From Desulfofustis sp. (GTDB lineage Bacteria > Desulfobacterota > Desulfobulbia > Desulfobulbales > Desulfocapsaceae): a stretch of DNA of 10,266 bases. Shown here piece after piece: positions 1 to 7,557 of this stretch. The stretch's first letter is position 1. Every line of letters begins with the position of its first letter. A model generated the notes under the pieces. It ran no database searches and was not told the DNA's origin. It worked only from the letters and a program-made list of their open reading frames with translations. The position numbers and the translations under genes were made by a program. The stretch spans positions 1 to 10,266 of the forward strand of contig JAQYVS010000274.1 in NCBI GenBank assembly GCA_030145365.1, written 5' to 3'.

Positions 1-1605
1 GCCTAACTGGCTCCTGCCGAATTCATCACCGGCGGTGATCATTGGAATTCCTTGGGAAAAGAGAAGAATTGCTGCAAAAGTTTTCATACGGCAGTACCTG
101 AATTGGGCAACTTCAGGTGGGCAGGGAGAACCTTCATAACCGCTGTTCCAGCTCAGGTTATGATTGTCTCCATCCCTGTTTTGTTCGCCGTTGGTCATAT
201 TTTTTTTATCGTTGTAACTGACCAGGTCGTAGAGGGTGAATCCGTCATGACTGGTAATGAAATTAATAGAGTTCAATGGCCCGCGGCCTTCTTCCTGGTA
301 TAGATCGGAACTGCCGGCAATTCTGGTGGCCAGGTTTCGTACGGTATCATCATGACCAGCCATAAATCGCCGTACATCGTCTCTAAACCTGCCATTCCAT
401 TCCATCCACCGTTTGTTGGTTGAAAATGACCCGACCTGATACAATCCCACTGCATCCCAGGCTTCGGCAATAATTTTGCTGTTTTGTAATATCGGATCTT
501 CAGCGATAAGGTTGATCAGGGGCGGATCAGCAAGGGGTTCACCGTCGGATCCACGGCTGAAAATGGCGGCAAGATCAAAGCGAAAGCCATCGACATGGAG
601 TTCGGTGACGAAATATCGGAGTGCATCGATAATCATATTTCTGACTACCGGATGGTTGCAGTTTACTGTGTTTCCGCATCCGGAATAGTTGCGATAATCG
701 TTTTGATTTTCATCAACCAGATAATAGATCGGATTATCGATTGCCCTAAGGCTGGAGGTGATGCCTGCATAATCACTCTCACCACTGTGATTGAAAACCA
801 GATCCAAGAGTACCTCAATTCCCGCCTGATGAAAGCTCCGCACCATATGCCTGAATTCATTGAGCACCTTGTCGGTTTGAGCAGCAAGCCCGGAACGAAG
901 CGCAAAAAATGAAAGCGGATTGTAGCCCCAATAGTTGAGCAATTTTTCACCGGAATCGGGGTTGCGATATTTACAGTCAGTCTCATCCCATTCAGTTACC
1001 GGTAATAATTCGACGGCAGTGATTCCAAGGGTTTTGAGGTGGTCTATTTTTTCAATAATCGAGCGAAAGGTTCCCGGGGATGAGACCCCGGAACTCTGAT
1101 GCCGCGTATAACCACGGACGTGCATCTCATAAATAATCGTCTTGTTGGTGGGAATCTGCAATGGCCTGTCGTCTTGCCAGTCAAATGGATCAGGTTCTGC
1201 TGCGATGCAGATTGGAGCTTGTCCTGCAGAAGATACTGCCCCCCAGGGTCTTGCCAAAAGACGTTTACAATAGGGATCGATAACAATCACACCGGGGAAG
1301 AAAAATAGGCCCTTGGAAGCATCTTCTCTTCCGTTGAGGCGAAAACCGTAATGAACCGGTTTGCTTGATGTGTGAAGGCCAATATGCCAGATGTCCCCGG
1401 TTCTGTTAGTTTCAGGATCTAATCGAATCTCGTGAAGGGGAGATTCAATTCGTTCGTCGGGATTGGTCTCATCAGAAAAGCAAAAAACCAGTACGACACT
1501 CTCCGCATGTTTTGAAAACAGTGCGAAATTAATAGTACTTCTGGAGAAACTTGGGCCAAGGGGTAGTGGTGTTCCTGGCGAACTCTGAAAAGTTGGCTCT
1601 GCCAT
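1..1605 (-). CDS. glgX: Glycogen debranching enzyme GlgX (isoamylase-type, GH13), 3' part cut by window edge
   Basis: Hydrolyses alpha-1,6 branch linkages of glycogen or limit dextrin in the cytoplasm. 535 codons are visible; the family is usually about 700, so roughly the last quarter lies outside. An N-terminal CBM48-like domain covers about residues 15-105 (PLGPSFSRSTINFALFSKHA). The GH13 barrel follows with all conserved regions: DLVFNHSGE (H273), DGFRFDLA (nucleophile D344), EAWDA (acid/base E381) and TSHDGF (D454). The stretch GCGNTVNCNHP is typical of GlgX/TreX rather than of branching enzymes. The visible end, AGDEFGRSQLG, is also a GlgX landmark. The start is the ATG at 1605-1603, which places PLG at the usual distance from the N-terminus, but no Shine-Dalgarno is visible in the AT-rich upstream bases. 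It diverges from the DUF1566 gene. The catalytic set is complete, so the enzyme should be active. Confidence 0.95.
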   Translation of the reverse strand, partial: MAEPTFQSSPGTPLPLGPSFSRSTINFALFSKHAESVVLVFCFSDETNPDERIESPLHEIRLDPETNRTGDIWHIGLHTSSKPVHYGFRLNGREDASKGLFFFPGVIVIDPYCKRLLARPWGAVSSAGQAPICIAAEPDPFDWQDDRPLQIPTNKTIIYEMHVRGYTRHQSSGVSSPGTFRSIIEKIDHLKTLGITAVELLPVTEWDETDCKYRNPDSGEKLLNYWGYNPLSFFALRSGLAAQTDKVLNEFRHMVRSFHQAGIEVLLDLVFNHSGESDYAGITSSLRAIDNPIYYLVDENQNDYRNYSGCGNTVNCNHPVVRNMIIDALRYFVTELHVDGFRFDLAAIFSRGSDGEPLADPPLINLIAEDPILQNSKIIAEAWDAVGLYQVGSFSTNKRWMEWNGRFRDDVRRFMAGHDDTVRNLATRIAGSSDLYQEEGRGPLNSINFITSHDGFTLYDLVSYNDKKNMTNGEQNRDGDNHNLSWNSGYEGSPCPPEVAQFRYCRMKTFAAILLFSQGIPMITAGDEFGRSQLG

Positions 1606-1737
1606 TTATTTTTTGAGAATAATTATTATAATCGATTTAGTTGCATCTAAATTTTGAGAAAATATTATAACAGGGATTGGCTTGGTGTAACACAAGAAAA
1701 CGATTGTTTCTGGGTTGGTAAAATTGGAGGATTAGGT
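1606..1737. promoter_or_regulatory. AT-rich divergent intergenic region between glgX and the DUF1566 gene
   Basis: Strongly AT-rich DNA separating two divergent genes, so promoters in both directions are expected here. For the plus strand, TTGCAT (1641-1646) and TATTAT (1663-1668), 16 bases apart, form a fair -35/-10 pair. For the minus strand a TATAAT reads at 1630-1625, but without a convincing -35. The DUF1566 gene has a strong ribosome site, GGAGG at 1726-1730, whereas glgX has none that I can see. Promoter assignments are inference from consensus matching only. Confidence 0.35.
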
Positions 1738-2673
1738 ATGGGCAGTTTTCATAAAATCAAGGTTGGTGACACTGTAATTAACTCAATCGACTGGGAAATG
1801 ACTCCTGAATTGACCTTTGGTACATATGAATCCTGGGGCGGCCGCGAGCGCGTTCGCAACAACGACGAACGGATTTATTATTTCTTTATCGACAGCTGGG
1901 GGGAGAAACCCAAACTCTGCCTGATGGAGCGGGCTATCAAACATGCGAAGATAATTGCTGAAATCAGCGCCCCGCCGGAGTTGGTCAAATCATGCGTGGA
2001 TAGCCAGGGGGAAGTGGCCTTCTACGATCGGAGTTTTGCCATAAATGATGACATTCGCAGCTGGTTGATTGAGCATGTGTTAGACGACGGTGATTCCGGT
2101 CTGGTCAATCCGCTTGAAGATCTTGTAACCCACGAGGATATGGGACTGAAACTGCCGGTTTGGGACGGCACACTGGATGCCGGGGATTTTCTTGCACTAC
2201 CCTCCGAGGCGGCGGAATTGACCGACGATGATGTAGCGGAACTCATTAAAAAGTGGAATTTCTTTGATGGAAAACTTAATCCTGTTGGACGGTTTACCAA
2301 TCACTTGCATGACAATGATCAACTGAGCATCGTGGATCAACGAACAGGTCTCATGTGGCAACGGAGCGGCATTGATATTACCTCAATTCGTTCAATAAAT
2401 AAGAAGATCATGGAAATCAACAACAATGGATTCTGCGATTACCTTGACTGGCGTTTGCCGAGCATTGAAGAGGCAATGTCATTGATGGAACATGGCCCCA
2501 ATGAGAAGGACATTCATCTAAATTCCAATTTTTCCAAAGAACAGCCGTTTATCTTTACCTCGGCCCAGCGCCGTCCAGGGGGATACTGGTTTGTCGACTA
2601 TAAGCAGGGCAGAGCGTTCTGGTCGTCAGGAACCATACCGGGTGGATTTGGGAGATTGTGCCGGAACGTTTAG
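1738..2673 (+). CDS. DUF1566 (Lcl C-terminal domain) protein
   Basis: A 311-residue protein with no signal peptide or membrane segment. The C-terminal third is a DUF1566/Lcl-type domain: RTGLMWQRSG, then DYLDWRLPSIEEAMSLM, then QPFIFTSAQ, GGYWFVDYKQGRAFW and a closing GRLCRNV. The Trp/Arg-Pro core (DWRLPS) is the family signature. The N-terminal half (WEMTPELTFGTYESWGG, ERIYYFFIDSWGEKPKLCLMERA) is a separate region rich in aromatic residues, and I cannot name a domain for it. The biochemical role is unknown; some DUF1566 domains occur in extracellular or adhesive proteins, but this one looks cytoplasmic. Start choice: the frame is open from 1651 and a TTG at 1654 would add 28 residues, but ATG 1738 has a GGAGG Shine-Dalgarno 7 bases upstream and begins the well-formed MGSFHKIKVGD segment. 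Confidence 0.8.
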   Translation: MGSFHKIKVGDTVINSIDWEMTPELTFGTYESWGGRERVRNNDERIYYFFIDSWGEKPKLCLMERAIKHAKIIAEISAPPELVKSCVDSQGEVAFYDRSFAINDDIRSWLIEHVLDDGDSGLVNPLEDLVTHEDMGLKLPVWDGTLDAGDFLALPSEAAELTDDDVAELIKKWNFFDGKLNPVGRFTNHLHDNDQLSIVDQRTGLMWQRSGIDITSIRSINKKIMEINNNGFCDYLDWRLPSIEEAMSLMEHGPNEKDIHLNSNFSKEQPFIFTSAQRRPGGYWFVDYKQGRAFWSSGTIPGGFGRLCRNV

Positions 2674-2680
2674 AAAAACC

Positions 2681-2716
2681 GGCTGATCTAAGTCTGCTTA
2701 GCACGAGTAATCAGCC
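2681..2716 (+). terminator. Composite stem-loop downstream of the DUF1566 gene (possible terminator)
   Basis: GGCTGAT (2681-2687) pairs perfectly with ATCAGCC (2710-2716). Inside it, CTAAG (2688-2692) pairs with CTTAG (2697-2701) around a TCTG loop. The structure starts 8 bases after the stop codon. No T-tract follows (the next bases are AGTTATAGTA), so intrinsic termination is uncertain; it may act in 3'-end protection instead. Confidence 0.35.
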
Positions 2717-2748
2717 AGTTATAGTATAGCAGTCGTGGGAGGTCCTGG

Positions 2749-2775
2749 GGCAGCCAAATGACTCAATGCGCTGCC
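2749..2775. repeat. Inverted repeat GGCAGC/GCTGCC
   Basis: GGCAGC at 2749-2754 is complementary to GCTGCC at 2770-2775 with a 15-base loop. It lies in the gene-free stretch after the DUF1566 gene. No T-run follows directly, so its role is unknown. Confidence 0.3.
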
Positions 2776-2915
2776 TATGGCCGTCGGCTACCTTTTATCT
2801 GAGGCGATGGGTCTTTTTGAGATGCACACTGTGCCACTTCACTGACCTTATTTCACGGTAATCCACCTTTACACCCCTTTTCTCTATGCTGATACGTAAC
2901 AATAGAACTCAGCTC

Positions 2916-2963
2916 CTATTTCAAGACTTGTGCCATCTACGTGTCGATACTTAGGTGAAATAG
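2916..2963. repeat. Inverted repeat CTATTTCA/TGAAATAG abutting the alaC promoter
   Basis: CTATTTCA (2916-2923) and TGAAATAG (2956-2963) are perfect 8-base complements, 32 bases apart. The right arm ends two bases before the -35 hexamer at 2966. The position would suit an activator or repressor site, but no regulator can be assigned. Confidence 0.3.
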
Positions 2964-2965
2964 TA

Positions 2966-2994
2966 TTGACTTCAACGGGTAAACCGCGCACAAT
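2966..2994 (+). promoter_or_regulatory. Sigma-70-type promoter for the alaC operon
   Basis: TTGACT (-35, 2966-2971, five of six consensus bases) and CACAAT (-10, 2989-2994, four of six) are separated by exactly 17 bases. Transcription would begin near 3001, giving a leader of about 143 bases before the alaC ATG. It is the best promoter match upstream of the operon. Confidence 0.5.
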
Positions 2995-3089
2995 GTCAGT
3001 ACTTTTCTTTATATGAATAAGCGGCAGCCGGAATGTGTCAGCACAGAGGAAAGGACATAACCGTTAGAAGGAGCCATTGAGCTGTCAGT

Positions 3090-3117
3090 CGGTGTGAGCT
3101 GTGATCAGCTGCAGCCG
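3090..3117 (+). other. Hairpin in the alaC 5' leader
   Basis: AGCTG (3097-3101) pairs with CAGCT (3106-3110) around a TGAT loop. After a 3x3 internal loop, the outer bases 3090-3093 (CGGT) pair with 3114-3117 (GCCG), including one G-U. It ends 11 bases before the Shine-Dalgarno, so it could influence translation. No known riboswitch consensus was recognised. Confidence 0.3.
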
Positions 3118-3143
3118 AAATTGATAGCGGAGGATACCAAGCG

Positions 3144-4388
3144 ATGAGTACAGAGTTTAAGGTTAAATTTGCCGAACGGATGAATCAGTTGCCACCCTAT
3201 CTATTCGGTATGATAAATAAAATGAAGATGGAGAAACGTTGGCAAGGCGACGATGTTATCGATCTCGGTATGGGCAATCCGATGGATCCGGCGCCGAACA
3301 CGGTAACTGAAAAACTGTGCGAAGTTGCGGCAGACCCTAAAATTCATCGTTACCCCACTATTGCCGGCGGCATGAAGAATCTGAAGCGGGAAATTGCCCT
3401 CTATTACAAACGCAACTACAACGTACCGCTTACCGGTGCCGATGACGTTATCTGCACCATTGGTTCCAAAGAGGGCATTTCGCATATGTGTCTGGCTCTG
3501 CTCGGGCCGGGAGATACCGTTCTGGTGCCTGCCCCTGCTTTTCCGATTCATGTCTATGCTGCAGTAATCGCCGGTGCCAATGTATTACGCATCAATTTAG
3601 GCAGCGAAGATGAGTTTTTGTCACAGCTGGTTACTATGTGTAAGTCTTTGTATCCGGGACCGAAGCTTCTGATGTTGAACTTTCCGCATAACCCCACCGG
3701 CATTCTGGCAAGTCGGGAGTTATTTGTCGAAGTGGTTAAATACGCTAAACGTTATGGATTAATGGTAATTAATGACTTTGCCTATGCCAAAATAACCTTT
3801 GACGATTATGTTGCCCCCAGTTTTCTGGAAGTTGACGGTGCACTCGATGTCGGAGTGGAATTTGGTTCGTTTTCAAAATCCTACAACATGGCTGGCTGGC
3901 GGTTGGGATATTGTGTTGGCAATGAGCAGATCATAGAGGGATTGGCAAAGATAAAAGGCTATTATGATTATGGAATTTTTTCAGCCATTCAGATTGCCGG
4001 TATTGTAGCAATGCGTGATTGCGATGCTGATATAACCGTGCAGGCGGCTGCCTATCAGCACCGGAGAGACGTTCTTTGCCAAGGTCTGGTGCGAATGGGC
4101 TGGGAAGTAGATATACCAAAAGCCGGAATGTTTCTCTGGGTAAAAATTCCCGAGCCCTACATTCGCATGGGTTCTGTCAGGTTTGCCGTGGAGATGATGA
4201 ATCGAGCCAACGTGGCTGTCGCCCCGGGTGCTGGATTTGGAGAAGAGGGAGATGGGTATCTGCGGCTGGCATTGGTCGAAAATGATAACCGCATCCGTCA
4301 AGCATTAAAGCAGATGCGCCAGAGTCTCAAGGAAATCGATCAGGAAATAGAGGAGGGGACCTTCAAGCTGGAAGGAGAACCATCCTGA
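3144..4388 (+). CDS. alaC: Alanine-type aminotransferase AlaC (class I/II, PLP-dependent)
   Basis: A cytoplasmic fold-type I aminotransferase of 414 residues, close in length and wording to E. coli AlaC, which interconverts pyruvate plus glutamate with alanine plus 2-oxoglutarate. Shared landmarks are the N-terminal RMNQLPPYLF, DLGMGNP, IGSKEGISH (cofactor phosphate region), FPHNPTG (N183-G186), INDFAYA (D211, Y214), the PLP-lysine motif SFSKSYNMAGWR (K245), KGYYDYG and LRLALVE (R374, substrate carboxylate). All catalytic residues are present. The start is ATG 3144 with GGAGGA at 3129-3134, 9 bases upstream. It is the first gene of a run with a sensor kinase (40-base gap) and a LysE-type exporter. 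Substrate preference is inferred from family resemblance; related enzymes of this branch include LL-diaminopimelate aminotransferase-like proteins, so alanine is likely but not proven. Confidence 0.88.
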   Translation: MSTEFKVKFAERMNQLPPYLFGMINKMKMEKRWQGDDVIDLGMGNPMDPAPNTVTEKLCEVAADPKIHRYPTIAGGMKNLKREIALYYKRNYNVPLTGADDVICTIGSKEGISHMCLALLGPGDTVLVPAPAFPIHVYAAVIAGANVLRINLGSEDEFLSQLVTMCKSLYPGPKLLMLNFPHNPTGILASRELFVEVVKYAKRYGLMVINDFAYAKITFDDYVAPSFLEVDGALDVGVEFGSFSKSYNMAGWRLGYCVGNEQIIEGLAKIKGYYDYGIFSAIQIAGIVAMRDCDADITVQAAAYQHRRDVLCQGLVRMGWEVDIPKAGMFLWVKIPEPYIRMGSVRFAVEMMNRANVAVAPGAGFGEEGDGYLRLALVENDNRIRQALKQMRQSLKEIDQEIEEGTFKLEGEPS

Positions 4389-4428
4389 CAGCCAATCCCC
4401 AAACATAAGAAAGACCGAAGATTCTACC

Positions 4429-6891
4429 ATGAAGTCACTTTTTCAACGGATGCCGACGAGGCTTTGGCTGTTGATCGTAACAGGCCAGCTGGTGGTGTTC
4501 GTATTTTTAGTTGTCTTTAGTGTTTATTATCTCCCTGGTGGACAGGGGGCTGTCGTTGTCTATCTTGCCGGGTCGATTCTCATATTACTACTTTCGGTAT
4601 TGTTGCAGGTTCTTATAGCCTATCGGACTATTATTCCTCGAATCCGTCGCTTTAATGAAGTGTTTGACCAGGTGAGCACTGGAGATTTCTCAGCCCGTAT
4701 TGAGTTGGGAACATATAGCCACATAAGCGACCCTGTCTTCGGTCAGATAAATCGGCTGATGGAAACAATCGAAGGATATATTTTCAAATTGCATGCACTC
4801 ACCGATTCGGTGGAAGCACTTTCCAATGCCTTGAATAAGGAGGAAGTGCGTCGGGTTGTCGCCGAAATAATCGAGAAACAGCTCGGGGTCAGCTGTGTTG
4901 GTATGTATCAGATCGATGAGTTGGAAACTGATCGTGCTGCGGACGTTTACGGGGCACGGCAGCTCAGCGTGTCGGATGTTGCTGATCTGATGTCCGGAAA
5001 AGTTGTGTTTGTCAGTGATGATAAGGCGCAAGAAGTGGTGGCCAACGTTGAAAATGAGATCGGCTCATTGATGTTTGTACCGGTCATTGAAGATGTCCAG
5101 GTCTCTGATATCATAGTATTTAGCGGAAAATCAACCAATCTTGAGTTTGATCCGGTAACCCGGGAGTTTGCCCGAACCCTGTCACGGTTCATGGCAAGTG
5201 CTTTTGGCCGGATCAAATCTCTTCAGGAGATAACTGAAGCCGAACGTAAATACCGGGATCTGTTCATGCGGGCCGACAGCGGTATCTTGCGCACCAATGG
5301 CAGGGGCAGTCTGCAGGAGGTTAACCCGGCACTCGCGGCGATGGGCGGCTATGAGTCTGCGGAGGAGATGTTGGAACAGGTTGCCAAAGTTTCAGATCTT
5401 TTCGACGATTTCAAAGAGTATCAGCGCTTGATGCAGAGCCTGAATTTCCAGAAGCTTGTTAAGGATATTCATATCAATTTACTTCGCAAGGACGGCTCAC
5501 CGATTCAAGTGTCCTTATCGGCACACACAATCAAAGATAACCATGGTGAACTCATCGCGGTTGAAGGATTTGTTGTGGATTTAACGGAGCGTATGCTGCG
5601 TGAGGACTCCGATCGTAAACGACTTTCTGCCGAAGCCGAAATCAGAGTGAAATCCGCTATGCTCAAAGAACTGGAGATGAAAAATCTCCAATTAAATGAG
5701 AGTCTTGCGGAAATCAGGTTGATGCAAAGACAATTGCTTCAATCAGAAAAATCAGCTGCAATCGGAGCCATGGCTGGTAGTGTAGCCCGGGATCTGAATA
5801 ATTTTCTGGCAGGCGCCGTCAGCTATCCGGAACTTTTATTGGCGCAACTGCCAAAAGACAATGAATTGTTGCAGCCGCTTGAGGCGGTGAAAAAATCTAG
5901 GGAGCAGGCAATGGCCCTGGTCAGCGATCTTTTAAGTCTTTCGGGCAGACCGGAAGAGGCATGGGAGGCAGACCAGCTGAACCCTCTGATTGACCAGGCT
6001 CTTAAATCGCTGCCCATAAAACGGTTTCAAACCCTGCATCCTGGATCTCGTGTCGAAGTGAGACTATGCGATGAGCCTACGCCGATCAAATGTTTGCCCA
6101 TTCACCTGAAAAAAACGCTCATCGAGCTTATTCTCAACTCAATGAAAGCGGCAGGTGTTAGTGGAATGATTGAGATCACCACTGCGAACAAAGAAATAGA
6201 CACGCGTGAAGCAGACAGTATGGGACTGCAGGCGGGTCAACATCTTCTGCTTTGTATCACCGATCATGGACCGATCATGTCAGAGACGGATCGCCAGCAC
6301 ATATTTGAACCATTCTATTTCAGAAACGTCTATGGCGTTGATTCTGAACGCAGCGGACTGGAACTTGCGATGAGTTTAAACATCGTGCGGGAACATGACG
6401 GCACCATTTGTATTGACAGTGGCGAAGATTGGACCCGTTACATGATCTATTTACCGACTGCTGCAACCAGAGCAGGTATGCAGTTAGATGATCGCCAGCC
6501 GTCGGCCGATGAGCTCCGTGGCAGTGGTTCGATCCTGGTGGTTGATGATGAACCGCTGCAGCGTGATATTGCCGGGCAAATGCTGATGGAACTGGGTTAC
6601 CAGGCCTATTTCGCACCCTCGGGGGAAGCTGCGTTGAAATTTCTCGGTACCCGGTCAGTCGATCTTGTCCTGCTTGATATGCTGATGGCTCCCGGCATGA
6701 ACGGACTGGAAACCTTTGAGACGATCCTTCAGATCCATCCCGATCAGAAGGCACTCATCGTAAGTGGGTATTCACAGAGCAGTGATATTGTCAAGACCAT
6801 GGAATTGGGGGCCGGTGGCTTGTTGAAAAAGCCCTATTCGTTTGGTCAGTTCGGTCGTGCTCTTCAGTCCGTACTGAAAAACAATAATTGA
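4429..6891 (+). CDS. Membrane hybrid histidine kinase with degenerate kinase core and intact receiver domain
   Basis: 820 residues. Two membrane segments (about 12-34 and 41-65) are joined by a very short loop, so there is no periplasmic sensor. A HAMP-like region (about 68-118), a GAF-like region (about 120-262), a PAS domain (about 272-388), a coiled coil (about 390-440), a HisKA/HATPase core (about 440-676) and a receiver (about 700-818) follow. The H-box reads SVARDLNNFL where VAHDFNNLL is typical of this kinase type: R454 replaces the phospho-accepting His. N570 of the N-box and FEPF (626-629) remain, but the G1 box is DHGPIM (from D612) and the G2 box is SGLELAMS (GLEL for GLGL). The receiver is canonical: D706, D707, phospho-site D750, S779 and K801. 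The frame is open throughout, so it is not an obvious pseudogene. It lies between alaC and the exporter. It may act as a pseudokinase or as a receiver phosphorylated by a partner. Confidence 0.85.
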   Translation: MKSLFQRMPTRLWLLIVTGQLVVFVFLVVFSVYYLPGGQGAVVVYLAGSILILLLSVLLQVLIAYRTIIPRIRRFNEVFDQVSTGDFSARIELGTYSHISDPVFGQINRLMETIEGYIFKLHALTDSVEALSNALNKEEVRRVVAEIIEKQLGVSCVGMYQIDELETDRAADVYGARQLSVSDVADLMSGKVVFVSDDKAQEVVANVENEIGSLMFVPVIEDVQVSDIIVFSGKSTNLEFDPVTREFARTLSRFMASAFGRIKSLQEITEAERKYRDLFMRADSGILRTNGRGSLQEVNPALAAMGGYESAEEMLEQVAKVSDLFDDFKEYQRLMQSLNFQKLVKDIHINLLRKDGSPIQVSLSAHTIKDNHGELIAVEGFVVDLTERMLREDSDRKRLSAEAEIRVKSAMLKELEMKNLQLNESLAEIRLMQRQLLQSEKSAAIGAMAGSVARDLNNFLAGAVSYPELLLAQLPKDNELLQPLEAVKKSREQAMALVSDLLSLSGRPEEAWEADQLNPLIDQALKSLPIKRFQTLHPGSRVEVRLCDEPTPIKCLPIHLKKTLIELILNSMKAAGVSGMIEITTANKEIDTREADSMGLQAGQHLLLCITDHGPIMSETDRQHIFEPFYFRNVYGVDSERSGLELAMSLNIVREHDGTICIDSGEDWTRYMIYLPTAATRAGMQLDDRQPSADELRGSGSILVVDDEPLQRDIAGQMLMELGYQAYFAPSGEAALKFLGTRSVDLVLLDMLMAPGMNGLETFETILQIHPDQKALIVSGYSQSSDIVKTMELGAGGLLKKPYSFGQFGRALQSVLKNNN

Positions 6892-6909
6892 TGGATACCT
6901 TGTCCTGGC

Positions 6910-7557
6910 GTGAGTATGAGCATGGGGATTGAAAATCTGGCGATTTTTATCGGGACTGGAATCCTTTTAAATCTCTATCCCGGCCCGGACACCTTGTATA
7001 TAATCGGTCGCAGTCTGAGTCAGGGGCGTGGTGCCGGTATTTGTGCAGCACTCGGTATCAGTACGGGGGCAGTGGTACATACGCTGCTCGGAGCCTTCGG
7101 ACTTTCTGCAATTCTTGCCACGTCGGCCTCGGCTTTTACTGTATTGAAGTATCTCGGTGCTGCTTACCTGATCTATCAGGGAGTTCGGTTGATCTGTGAA
7201 AAACCCCAGTCCACTGATTCCAGCATGGTCCGATCAACCACTGTCGGGCTGTGGCGCATCTATCGACAGGGAGCACTGACCAATATACTCAATCCCAAAG
7301 TTGCTCTGTTCTTTCTTGCCTTCCTGCCGCAATTTATTTCAGCAACGAGTCCAAACAAAGTCTTGTCATTTCTGGTATTAGGGACCGTTTTCATCACCAC
7401 TGGAACGATCTGGTGTCTCATCCTTACCGTTTTTTCCTCAAGTCTGGGCAAGCGTCTGCGAAACTCCGAGGCAATGACTGCCCGGTTACGTAAAATAAAT
7501 GGTGTTCTTTTCGGACTGCTCGGTTTGAAACTGGCCACTGCCAGAATCGAACTCTAA
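6910..7557 (+). CDS. LysE/RhtB-family amino-acid exporter
   Basis: About 210-215 residues, almost entirely hydrophobic with around six membrane segments, as usual for the LysE/RhtB superfamily of inner-membrane amino-acid efflux carriers. Family marks are LLNLYPGPDTLYI near the N-terminus (P24-D27 from the GTG start), LKYLGAAYLIYQG in the middle and NPKVALFFLAFLPQF (N128-K130). The start is uncertain: GTG 6910 is the longest option, but ATG 6916 and ATG 6922 follow in frame. MGIENLAIF, starting at 6922, most resembles family N-termini, with a weak GTGA 8 bases upstream. It follows the kinase stop by 18 bases and is probably co-transcribed with alaC. The context suggests export of alanine or another neutral amino acid; the substrate cannot be read from the sequence. 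Confidence 0.88.
   Translation: MSMSMGIENLAIFIGTGILLNLYPGPDTLYIIGRSLSQGRGAGICAALGISTGAVVHTLLGAFGLSAILATSASAFTVLKYLGAAYLIYQGVRLICEKPQSTDSSMVRSTTVGLWRIYRQGALTNILNPKVALFFLAFLPQFISATSPNKVLSFLVLGTVFITTGTIWCLILTVFSSSLGKRLRNSEAMTARLRKINGVLFGLLGLKLATARIEL

Larger units (their letters stand above)
2674..3143. other. Intergenic region of about 470 bases without a protein gene
   Basis: I found no convincing coding sequence, RNA gene or transposon end. Both strands carry only very short frames. The region holds a composite hairpin just after the DUF1566 stop, a second hairpin (2749-2775), an 8-base inverted repeat (2916-2923 with 2956-2963), a sigma-70-like promoter (2966-2994) and the leader of the aminotransferase gene. 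The stretch 2776-2915 shows nothing I can interpret. Confidence 0.6.

Noticed and set aside
663..986. Open frames of about 60-145 residues opposite glgX, the kinase, alaC and imuB
   Set aside because: They overlap well-supported genes on the other strand or frame, have no family resemblance and lack ribosome sites.
1654..1737. TTG-initiated 28-residue N-terminal extension of the DUF1566 protein
   Set aside because: No ribosome site precedes it, whereas ATG 1738 has GGAGG at 7 bases; the extension also runs through the AT-rich promoter region.
2758..2802. 14-codon plus-strand frame in the intergenic region
   Set aside because: Too short, without ribosome site or recognisable motif.
2776..2915. 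Possible remnant of a mobile element in the gene-free stretch
   Set aside because: No terminal repeats, target duplication or transposase-like translation could be found on either strand.
3013..3060. 15-codon frame in the alaC leader as a leader peptide
   Set aside because: It has no Shine-Dalgarno, contains no run of regulatory codons (a single Ala-free sequence), and no attenuator terminator follows.
5740..6480. Reading the degenerate kinase core as a sign of a pseudogene
   Set aside because: The 820-codon frame is uninterrupted, the receiver is fully canonical and the operon spacing is kept; loss of catalysis alone does not make it a broken gene.
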